DNA of 64,000 nt. Source: Arion vulgaris (Eukaryota > Mollusca > Gastropoda > Stylommatophora > Arionidae). This document shows, piece by piece, positions 25,301 through 37,300 of this stretch. The notes below the pieces were generated by a model. It was not told the DNA's origin and ran no database searches. It saw only the letters and a list, made by a program, of their open reading frames with translations. Position numbers and translations under genes: made by a program. Within the stretch, counting starts at the first letter, position 1, and every line of letters begins with the position of its first letter. The DNA lies in NCBI GenBank assembly GCA_020796225.1, contig CM036775.1:5764393-5828392 (forward strand). Direction: 5' to 3'.

Positions 25301-28300
25301 GCTGTTAACTCCAAGAAGAAGAAGGATGTGGATGGTGTTACGTCGCCTCAAGAGTCTTCCTCAGCTGTCCAGACTTGCGTTAAAGAGATGGTGAGAATAC
25401 AGGAATCTGATCGTCACAGTCGAGAGAAACGATTGATGGCCCATCTTAGATTCAAAGGTAATCTGGTTCTTCTTTCTTTCTTTTTTTTTCCTTTTCTTTT
25501 TTCCAATCCTGTTTTGTCTCCAATCTTCAGGATAAGAAGAGGTTTATGTAACAGGCTTTTGTGTGTGCTTCATAAACAGTGCCTTTCGTAGACTCTGTTA
25601 TCTCTGAGGTCCACCTTTTGCATGGACGGCCTTTTTTACTTTGTATCCACTGTAGGAGGAGCGACTGGCTGAATGGATTAGAGCGCAGCTACCATGTAGG
25701 AGTAGCGACTGGCTGAATGGATTAGAGCGCAGCTACCATGTAGAAGTAGCGACTGGCTGAATGGATTAGGCCAGCTACCATGAGAATAGCACTGGCTGAA
25801 TAGATTAGAGCACAGCTACCATGTAGAAGTAGCGACTGGCTGAATGGATTAGAGCACAGCTACCATGTAGAAGTAGCGACTGGCTGAATGGATTAGAGCG
25901 CAGCTCTAATGTAGGAGTAGCGACTGGCTGAATGGATTAGAGCGCAGCTCCCATGTAGAAGCAGCGACTGGCTGAATGGATTAGAGCACAGCTACCATGT
26001 AGGAGTAGCGACTGGCTGAATGGATTAGAGCGCAGCTCTAATGTAGGAGTAGCGACTGGCTGAATGGATTAGAGCGCAGCTCCCATGTAGAAGTAGCGAC
26101 TGGCTGAATGGATTAGAGCGCAGCTCCCATGTAGAAGCAGCGACTGGCTGAATGGATTAGAGCACAGCTACCATGTAGGAGTAGCGACTGGCTGAATGGA
26201 TTAGAGCGCAGCTCTAATGTAGGAGAGCACTGGCTGAATGGATTAGAGCACAGCTCCCATGTAGAAGCAGCGACTGGCTGAATGGATTAGAGCGCAGCTC
26301 CCATGTAAAAGATCTGTGTTCTATTCACGGACAGGCTAATAATTTTTGTTCTCTTGTGGACATAAAACAACAACGAAAATTCAGTCCTTTGAAACTAAAT
26401 GCTACAGAAAGATCCTATGAATACCATGGACAGAAAAAGAAAGAACACTGATGTCCTGAAAGAACTAAATGTTAAAGAGAATTGGCTAATAAACAACATA
26501 CTATACAGGAAAATTAGATACTTTGGTCACATTAAGCGTCACGATGGCCTGGAAAGAAAAATATTAGAGAACGGGTTCCTAGGACACAGAGGCAGACCAA
26601 GAAGAAGATGGCTACAAGATATTAAAGAAACCATGATTATGACCATCGACGAAGTGGGTGAACTGGCTAGAGACAGAGTGAATTTGAGATGTGCTGCAAA
26701 GAGAGCAACGTCCTATATAGGATACGCACCTTGATGATGATGGACATAAATAAAAAATCCTAACCTGAACAACTTCACGGCGACTGCACTAGCCATGCGG
26801 CCATTAAATTCCTCAGGCTTTCGTCCCACCTGTACTACACCGCCTTAAAAAAGCGGTACTACAGGCAGTAATGATAGGTATCCACTGTATCGGAGTAACA
26901 TTGCTTTTGGATATGCACTGTCTGTTGGTAATCTGCTTTTTTTTTTTTTTGATCCAGAAGCACTTGAGCTTTTCAGCTCTTCGGCTCGATGCCATGGGCA
27001 TCATAACCCTTCAGTTCGGTGCCACGAACACCATAAATCTGGGGAATCTGGCTTTTCTGCCATCCCGCGAATTGAACCCGCACACACAGAGGGATAGTCA
27101 CCCGTAGTCCAACGCGCTACGAACACGCTGGACAGACGGGCGGGTAATCTGCTTATGTGTCACAACCATTTAGTTTGTTGTCGCAAGTTTAAAGCCGAAG
27201 GATTGACTTCATTGCACCGGGTGTTGCCCTGTATGGCTCAGTCCCTCTCAGCAGAAATGGCACTCCACTTGCAGAGAGTATGCACAAAATCGAACTTCGT
27301 AGCTCCAGCAACAATCCTAGTGGGTCTCTGGAAAAAATTGCACTCATGAACAGAATGGCGCGGTCCAGACTCGAACCCACGACCTTTGACTCACAAGGCA
27401 CAGGGCTTAACCACTTAGCCACAAAGACCCCGATGTCGCAAGTGTTCTGATAGAGGAAAGAAAATAGTGTTTAGTAGGAAAGACCAGTGAAGATAGTGAC
27501 TTAACTTTTTCCATATGCAGTTATTTCCTCAGTTAATTCAAGGGAGACAAAAAAGAAGAAAAAGACCTAACTACTCGTTAATAAATAAACATGTATATAT
27601 CTTATTAGATATTAATTTGAAGAAAACTGGACAACCTATTAGAATAACAAGGTTAAAAAGTAGTATAAGTAAAACAATAGAAGTAAAACTAGAAAGACTT
27701 GTTATAAGGGAAGCAACTCGAATGGCGCAGAGTGCTGCTAATGGCGTTTTAACGGACTCTGCTGGGCGCAGTTAAAATGAATGCATGGAAAGAGTTAAAA
27801 TGTAGTAGAGTAAAACTAGAAAGACTTGTACAGCGGGCAACAACTTGAATGGTGCAGTGTACAGCGAATAGTGCTCAACAGAATACGCTGTGGTGCAGTG
27901 AGCAGCGATTGGCATGGAAAGAGCTATGGAAGCTACCCTAGTAAATAAAAAGTGTCGCAGAAAACGCATGTGCTGGCCTATTTGTAGGCGCATAACTGGC
28001 ACAATGTACAATCGCTCTTAAGTTTGGATCACATACAAATTACAAGGAGTGGTTAACAAGTGGTCAATATGAAGAATTTGAAAAAGGGTTTTTTTGATTG
28101 AAAGGAAATAAAAAACAGATTAAATAGATGTCAAGAAATACAACATAAAATCATCATCATCAGGTGCCGTGCCGGCTGGCGTAAGCGGAGATGGATCTTC
28201 ACAAATCTCTGTCGTTGGTGTTTGCTATGAAGTCAGGCTATCCAACGTTTTCTCTCTCTGTCTTGGCTACCCTCTATTTTACCGGTTGTCACAATGTGTT

Positions 28301-31300
28301 CTAAACCTTCCCTCCTCATCACATGCCTGAAAAATGATGACTGCTTCTTTCTTATATTGATGGAAAACTTTCTCTGTGTCTTGATCTCATTCAACACCTC
28401 AAAATTCGTCATTTTAGCAGTCCATGGTATTCTCATCATTCTTCTATAAAACCACAATATAAAATATTTCTTTATTTTCTCAGGTATAAGAGAACAGACG
28501 TGGTTAAAATGGGCCAGAATACAAAATATGTCAGACGTAGAAGACCTCTCGAAAGCAGATGGGAAAGGTGGCCAGTTTATTGTTAACTTGCCAGATTACT
28601 TGCCAGATGGTACAAATAACATAGCCACACAAGCTTTGTTCTTATCGAAAGATGGACCTCAAGTTGACCATTTGGCGTATGCGGTTGTCTATCAGTTGGA
28701 CAGGATTTTAGGGGTAAGTTTTGTGTAGTTTCTGATTGTAGTATGGTGGAAGTCAAGTGCTTGTCTCTTGCACAAAATTACATGTTTTGTTCCCTGCATT
28801 GTCTCTTGCTCAAAAGTACTTGTTTTCTTCCCTGCATTGTCTCATGCTCAAAAGTACTTGTTTTCTTCCCTGCATTGTCTCATGCTCAAAAGTACTTGTT
28901 TTCTTCCCTGCATTGTCTCATGCTCAAAAGTACTTGTTTTCTTCCCTGCATTGTCTCATGCTCAAAAGTACTTGTTTTCTTCCCTGCATTGTCTCTTGCT
29001 CAAAAGTACTTGTTTTCTTCCCTGCATTGTCTCTTGCTCAAAAGTACTTGTTTTCTTCCCTGCATTGTCTCATGCTCAAAAGTACTTGTTTTGTTCCCTG
29101 CATTGTCTCATGCTCAAAAGTACTTGTTTTCTTCCCTGCATTGTCTCTTGCTCAAAAGTACTTGTTTTCTTCCCTGCATTGTCTCATGCTCAAAAGTACT
29201 TGTTTTCTTCCCTGCATTGTCTCTTGCACAAAAGTACTTGTTTTCTTCCCTGCATTGTCTCTTGCTCAAAAGTACTTGTTTTCTTCCCTGCATTGTCTCT
29301 TGCACAAAAGTACTAATTTTTTTCCTGCATTGTCTCTTGCTCAAAAGTACTTGTTTTCTTCCCTGCATTGTCTCTTGCACAAAAGTACTTGTTTTCTTCC
29401 CTACATTGTCTCTTGCACAAAAGTACTTGTTTTCTTCCCTGCATTGTCTCTTGCTCAAAAGTACTTGTTTTCTTCCCTGCATTGTCTCATGCTCAAAAGT
29501 ACTTGTTTTCTTCCCTGCATTGTCTCTTGCTCAAAAGTACTTGTTTTGTTCCCTGCATTGTCTCTTGCTCAAAAGTACTTGTTTTGTTCCCTGCATTGTC
29601 TCATGCTCAAAAGTACTTGTTTTGTTCCCTGCATTGTCTCTTGCTCAAAAGTACTTGTTTTGTTCCCTGTATTGTGTCTTGCTCAAAAGTACTTGTTTTG
29701 TTCCCTGCATTGTCTCTTGCTCAAAAGTACTTGTTTTCTTCCCTGCATTGTCTCATGCTCAAAAGTACTTGTTTTGTTCCCTGCGGTGCCTCTTGCACAA
29801 AAGTACATATTTTGTTCCCTGCATTGCCTCTTGCACAAAAGTACCTGTTTTGTTGTTCCCTACGTTGCTCTTTGCCCAAAAGTACTTATTTTGTTCCCTG
29901 CGTGGTCTCTTGCTCAAAAGTACTTGTTTTATTGTTCCCTGTGTTGCATCTTGCCCAAAAGTACTTGTTTTGTTGTTCCCTGCGTTGCATCTTGCCCAAA
30001 AGTACTTGTTTTGTTGTTCCCTGCGTTGCATCTTGCCCAAAAGTACTTGTTTTGTTGTTCCCTGCGTTGCATCTTGCCCAAAAGTACTTAAAATTATGAC
30101 TAAACATTGAATTTTCAAAAATACTGTGCTTAAAAAAAATCAAATTGAAACATGTTTTTTAAAATTCAGAAATACTTAATTTTCTTCAAATACTGATTAA
30201 TTCTGTTTAATCCAGCGAAGCAAATAGCGCTCCAGGGAGGTATCAGCCATCAAGCCCGTGATACCACATTGGACAGCGCTGATATATACATTAATTTATT
30301 ATTTAAAGGGTTTATAAAAGGGTCTAAAACTGAAGGATAGACTTCAGTGCACCGGGTTTTACCACACATGGCTCGGTCCTCTCCACAGAAATGGCACACC
30401 ATCTGCAGAGAGTATTACACAAAGCACGAACTTCGTAGATCCTGCAATAATCCTATGGGTCTCGGGGAAAAAAACTGCACTCGTGAACAGAACAGTGTGG
30501 TCATCAATATTAGTTTATTATTAAAAGTTAATTGCGTATCCTTTACAGGACTTTGTGAATCAACCCCAGCTTTTAACGCTGTTTGTGATTTTTATACTCA
30601 TTTTACTATTACGTTCAGAAGTTTGCCATTGCTTTCTGAACGGGTGGTGCCATCGTCCTATTGTAAAAATCCACCGAAACAATTTGCAACCAAACTGTCC
30701 GCAGCGTGATTCGAACTCAGAACGTCGGGTTAATAGACCGAGTCATTATCCCCTAAGCCACAGATTGCCACCACCAACGTATTATTACGATAATCTAATT
30801 TGATATTTGTTTGCTTTTTTATAAAGTTTTGGAAAAATCAGAATATTTTATTTTTCTTCTACCTAGTTGTATCATACTCCTCCATGTGTGAGTAGAGAAT
30901 TGTCAGCACAAACAGTCCAACTTTACAGTAAGAACCTTGCATGGGATGAGGTGTTTAATCCTCTTATAAACTCATCGGATGGAACGCTATCAGGTTTGTA
31001 CAAGATATATTTTGTCTTATTCTATGTTGTGGGGATGTTTGTGCTTAACGGTAATGAGCTCGATCACAACGCAAGAGTCATCATCAAATAGCTTATCCTG
31101 AGCAGAACTTTTCCACCTTAACAGTCCTTCAGAATTTCTCTCTCATAGGCCAGATGTCTTGCCTCTGCAGCGGTCATGCTCAAACCATCAGTTACATCCT
31201 GAATCCATTTTCTCCGTGGTCTTCCTCTTCTCCTCTTTGCCGGGATGCCTCCTTCCATAATGGGCTTTTCCAGCCCTTCATGTCTCTTGATATGTCTAAG

Positions 31301-34300
31301 AGTACCTGGTTCAAACTCCAAAGCAGGCAGTTTGGAAACAAATTCGTTCCTGTGGATTGTTACAAGCAGTAAAAATAGACCTCATGGTTCAGAAAGCAAT
31401 GGTAAACTACTGAACATGTAAGTGGTGCCTAGGAAATCAACAACTCATTTACTGTGTTTGATAGTGAAGACCTGTAAAGGATATCCCACAATTTTCATTT
31501 CATTCCATGTTCAGAGGAGCATCTGGCCGTATGGATTGAGACACAGGCTCCCATTTGGGAGACCCGGGTTCAATCCCTGGTAAGGCCAAGGAGTTTTTTT
31601 CTGTCAGGGACATAAATAAATAGTCCAAACCTGAACTGTTTCATGGCGACTGCACTAGCCATGCTGGGATTAAACTCCTCAGGCTTATGTCTCCCCGTCC
31701 TACACCGTGGCAAAAAGCAGTAACACAGGCAGTAATGTATAGATTTTGAATTTAGGAAAATATACAAGACACATGGATCTGAAATGAAGACTCTACAGGA
31801 GACACAGCATATGGAAAAAAGATAAAGATGGTGTGTGGTTTTTTTGTTTGCAACTTGTCTGTGAAAGATCCTATGCATGTTCTGGCCAACAAATAATTCA
31901 CCAAGAACTGCTTACACAGTTCTAACAAGAGAATATGAGCATCATCATTAGGAAGAGATAACGGAAAGAGATCGGATATGTGATCGCCTGAGTAGTTGCC
32001 GCCGCCCAAATTGGGGTGTAAAGAATAGAACCACTGTTACCTGTCAGGCATGTCGTAAGAGGCGACTATAGAGGTTAGGTGTGGGGCTAGCTACCCCACA
32101 CCGTAAAAACACTAGATGGCTACAGAATAGAGAGCGCGAGGATAAGCACCAGAGCTCCAAATGTTGCTGAAGATGTGGCGTAAAACACACCAATGCTATG
32201 GCTGCATGAATCATATTTCCACATGAATAGAATTTATGTGGAGATCTGGTACATCGGTCTGGGCGGAATCACGGAGAGAGAGAGAATATGTGATATGCGT
32301 GAAGACTAACTACACTGAGCAATGGACAGTGTATAGCAGACACGCAAGAAAACTAAACCATTTCCACATAAGCTGTCTACACAGGCTACTAAAAATAAAC
32401 TGGCAGGACAAAATTCCAGATAGCAAAGTTCTCACTAGAGCAAAGATCCTAAGTGTCAACACCCTGTTGCAGAAGGCATACGTGAGATGGGCCGGTCACG
32501 TTGCTCGGATTCCTGTTAAACGCATCCCAAAACACTTGATGTATGGCGAGCTTGAAGGAGGCAGACGTTTAGCTGGTGGACATAAAAAATACTTTAAAGA
32601 CACTCTAAAAGTGTCTCTGAAATGCTTCGATATAAACACCACATGCTGGGAATCCCTGGTGCAAGATCGCCAAATGTGGCGCTGTAACAACACAAGAGGA
32701 ACCAGCATAGCTGAGAATCGTCGTGCCTTTGAGGCACAGAGAAAACGAGCTGAAAACGAAAAAAAAGACAGAACATACAACACCCACATGTCTAACCTTG
32801 ATTTATGTATGCCCCATGCAATCTTCTCACTTATCTATATCAATATCTCTTACAGGGCTGCTGGTGGTTCCTGTTCATAAGTATGTGAAGAATACCAGGT
32901 TAACCTTGCAGCCTCTAAGGGACATGGTGTCAGAACTGGAGCCTTTGACGAGATAAAAAGTTTCAGCTGGAGTATTTGCTTCTGCTGTGGCTGAGCGGGA
33001 CGGAAATAATTAGTGGTGACCTGGGCTATAAATGTAATTTATAGTAGAATATAATGATTTATAGTCTGTCATTTATAATTCTGTGTTTAACTCTTAACCC
33101 TTTCGCACCTTATTATTTTTACGTCCGGACGCATTTATTTTGCAATTCAAATTTAACATTTAATGTCAAGTAGTTCAAATCTTTATAACTCTAGTACTGT
33201 TTCTCTAAAGTATGACATATAATATATTAAATTGTTGCTAATTGGATTATGAATACATTAATGTAAAAATATTTTACGTCAGGTAATATACGTTTGAGAA
33301 AGTTCAATTATTGTAGCATGACTATTTTTAAAAAAAACAAGAAATCATAAAAAATATTTATACTCACGGGTTTGTATTACATCTTAATATTCATAGATGT
33401 TTCCAGAAGTAGCCGTTAAATGAAGATAATCCATGTGTGAACATATTCTATAAGTTTCATCTAATTAGGCGCACTAGTTTTTATAATATTCACTTTTAGT
33501 GCGGACATGTCAACAAATGGTATTTTCAACGTCCATTCTTTAGAAGCAATTATAACATTAGACTTAGAATTACAACTATCGATACTACATTCCATAAACA
33601 ATGAAATGTCATTATTACCATCAATTAAGTATTCTTCATTACTATCACAAGTTATAATTTGATCTAACAATACTCTAGATTTCACTGTATAAACTCATTT
33701 TGATCTTTATTTTTTATGAAAAAATATGACTCGACTTTAAGTCAATAACACATGCTTTCTCGCTTTCAAATCTTTGTTTAAAGGAGGTAGAAATGTACCT
33801 ACATATAAGTATGTTCCGTTTCTGAAGATTTTTAACTTCAGTAAAGGGGTTGTGAAGATACATTCGTTTCTGTCAACAAACATACAAAAGTAGATATATC
33901 AATTTTGCAACATCATGTACATTACTCAGAACCGATATATCGGCTCTGCAGTCCCGTTAGTTAATGGACCATTGCAAAAGCCATGTTTTACAAGCCATTT
34001 GTTTATAGAATTAAAAACGCCCTTAGTGTGACATTAGAAATAATTAATTTTGTGATTTAGAAGTAATTAATTATGTGATTTAGATGTAATTAATTTTGTG
34101 ATTTAGAAGTAATTAATTTTGTAATTTAGAAGTAATTAATTTTGTGATTTAGAAGTAATTAATTATGTGTGTGATTTAGAAGTAATTAATTTTGTGTGTA
34201 ATTTAGAAGTAATTAATTTTGTGTGTAATTTAGAAGTAATTAATTTTGTGATTTAGAAGTAATTAATTTTGTATTTAGAAGTAATTAATTTTGTAATTTG

Positions 34301-37300
34301 AAAATAATTAATTTGTAATTTAGAAGTAATGATTTTTTGGATTTAGAAGTAATTAATTTTGTGATTTAGAAGTAATGAATTTTGTGACTTAGAAGTAATT
34401 AATTTTGTAATTTAGAAGTAATTAATTTTGTAATTTAGAAGTAATTAATTTTGTAATTTAGAAGTAATTAATTTTGTAATTTAGAAGTAATTAATTTTGT
34501 AATTTAGAAGTAATTAATTTTGTAATTTAGAAGTAATTAATTTTGTAATTTAAGTAATCCACTCAAGAATTATGTAAGGAAGTAACAGTTGAAAATGGTA
34601 GTTACAGTTGTTGTTCTTGTTTGACAGATCATTTTATCTATTTCGCTGCTGACCAAGCATTTAATAGTAAAGATGTGGACATGTCAAGTAAGTGAGGAGA
34701 CAGATTCCTTCTTAGTTGTTAGTCTTTATCAGTTAGTTAGTGTCTGCAAAGTACAAAAGGCTCTTTGGTGTAGATCCAAGCCCAAATATACAGTGATAAA
34801 CGGGTCATTAACGATAATTGTCCAGCGAAGAGAAGGAAAGTGTTTGGCTGTCGGCAAGAAAGACTCGAACATTTCTTAGGACGAAAACTTCCATTTCAGA
34901 TGTGCTCATCCCACATTAGTAGAGACCTAAGGGGAGCGAAACGTTCTAGTCATTCTTGGCTAAGACTGTTTATATATCACAATAAGAATGATCAAAATGG
35001 TCAAGAAGAAAAAAATAAAAATATGGTAGTTAGTTGGGGGAGAGGTCTCTGGTCTGGAAACTATTTTCATTGTTTCCATATTAATGTAAAATTTGTATAA
35101 CCATTTTGAAAGGTTATGACTTTGAAGAGTAGAGAAGGTTAGTTTACAAAATAATGTCAAAGCATTGCCCCATGGAAACAATAAAAAAGCGGCGCCAAAC
35201 ACACAATTTCAAATCCCTAAGGCTCTGAATCTAATGAATGTAAATGAATTCTGTTGTAACTTGAAGGTGTGCAATTGTAAAATCTCAAATATAACACAGC
35301 CTTTTAGGATATATTAAAAATACATTTTTATAAATTTATTGGTAAAACACCCCCATACTACGAATCCCTTCAATTGTCAAGTCAGTCAGTTATTTAGCAT
35401 GGATTGTTGGGGAACTTTTTCTTCTTCTTTGCGTTCGTTCTTTACGACCGATTTTAATCGCTCTTTGTGATATGTTTGATCTTTGCCAAGAACATGTATA
35501 TGTTGTACAATGGTTCGGTAGGCCCCTAAATGCATAGACTTCTACATGTTTAGGACATGTGCATCCGATTTCAACCAAACCTCCTTAGTCGTCTCTTATG
35601 ATATGCATGGCAGGCAACAGTGGTTCTATTCTTTACACCCCACATTTGGGCCTCGGTAACCACTCGGGCGGTTGGGGAACTTAAAATGGAGAAAGGAGAT
35701 GTTCTTCTGTCTCTTGGTGACTTACTGTTGGATGAGGACACTAAAATTGATGTTGAATCAATCCATAAATTTATTGAGTTTAGAATTACATGCTGTACAA
35801 GTAGAACTGGATGCTTGAGGGACAGAGAGAGAAGTGTGTTTAACCAGTGAGCCACAGGAACCATCAGTATGCATACCCTTCGATGTCTGTTGGGGAGACT
35901 GAGCACCTATGGGTCTGCCGGAGTGCTGTGATGTCAGTTCAATAACCAATCTCCAATGATGCACAGTTTGTTCTTTTTTCAAAGCTCTTTATTTGCAATT
36001 GCTTTTGGCAACAATATCTGAAACATATTTTTAGCTTCTCTTTAGAGGAGCATCTGGCCAAATAGGTTAGAGCGCGGTTCCCATTCAAACCACAGTAAGG
36101 CCAAGGATTATTTCTGTCGGGGCATGAAAGAAAGTTCGAAACCCGAACAGTTTCGCGCCGACCACACTAGCCATGCGACCATTAACTTTCTCAGGCTCTC
36201 ATACCCCTGCCCTTGTTTGTTACCCTTTGCCCCTAGGGAAGCATAGGTCCGCAACCAAGGCCTTCCAAGCCCGCCTATCCAAGGCCTTCCTTTCCAGATC
36301 TCTCCCTATTTTCTTGCATTCCGTCTCCAACTGCCGTCTCCAGGTGTTTCTGGGTATTCCCCTACCTCTGTTGCCCTGGGGTTCCATCGGAAAGCCTGTC
36401 TTGTGATGCTGTTAGGGGGTTTCCTCAGTGTGTATACTATCCATCGCCACCTTCTGCTCCTTATCTCTTGTTCCACTTGTCGTTGTCCTGTTCTATCCTA
36501 GAGTTCCCTGTTTGTAGTACTGTTATACCATCGCAGATGGAGTACCCCTGCCCTACGCTGCCCGAAAAAGTGGTACTATGTGCAGTAGCAACATTTTAAA
36601 ATATTTATTTTTTAGCTTGTGTATGATGTGGTGGGGTCATTTTTCCAGTACTCACTATTGTACAATAACACTATCAGTATGCATACCCTTTAACATGTGT
36701 TGGAGGAGACTGAGCACCTATGGGTCTACCCAGCGTGATATGATGCCAGTTCAATAACCAATAATTCATCAAATAGCTTGTCCTGAACAGAACTTTGCCA
36801 CCCCATCAGTCCTTCGGAATATCTCTCTCTTATAGGCTAGATGTCCCGCCTCTGCAGCCGTCATGTTCAAACCATGAGTTACATCCTGAATCCATCTTCT
36901 CCGTGGTCTTCCTCTTCTTCTCTTTGCTGGTATGCCTCCTTCCATGATGGTCTTCTCCAACCCTTGATGTCTTTTTATATGTCCAAAATACCTAAATTTT
37001 CTCTTCCTTATTTGTAGCATCAGTCAATTTTCTTTGATTGTGAGTTAGTACGATTCCCCACGTTGGACTCTTCCCAGAGTTGGACTCTTTCCTGCATTGG
37101 ACTATTCCTCTTGCTACACTCTTCCCCACGTTGGACTATTGGACTCTTCCTCTTGCTACCCTCTTCTTCCCCACATTGGACTCTTCCCGTGCTTGGACTC
37201 TTCCCAGCGTTGAACTTTTTCCCCAGTTGAACCAATAACTATCCAAGAATATTGAATACTTTTCCAGATTACCTGAACCACTGCCAGTTCTCAAGGAATG

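Noticed and set aside
25655..26310. CRISPR-like array
   Set aside because: Direct tandem repeats with no spacers, homologous to a SINE head, in an animal genome.
27345..27432. tRNA gene candidate
   Set aside because: Both pol III boxes are good, but the copy continues into the SINE-D body found at many sites, and the acceptor stem does not pair convincingly.
28743..30110. Open frames of 182-455 aa (LHCLLLKSTCF repeats)
   Set aside because: By-product of the 38-bp minisatellite being open in all three frames; it starts within an intron.
33461..33685. 74-aa minus-strand frame in a quiet stretch
   Set aside because: AT-rich, no recognisable motif, no splice context and opposite strand to the gene.
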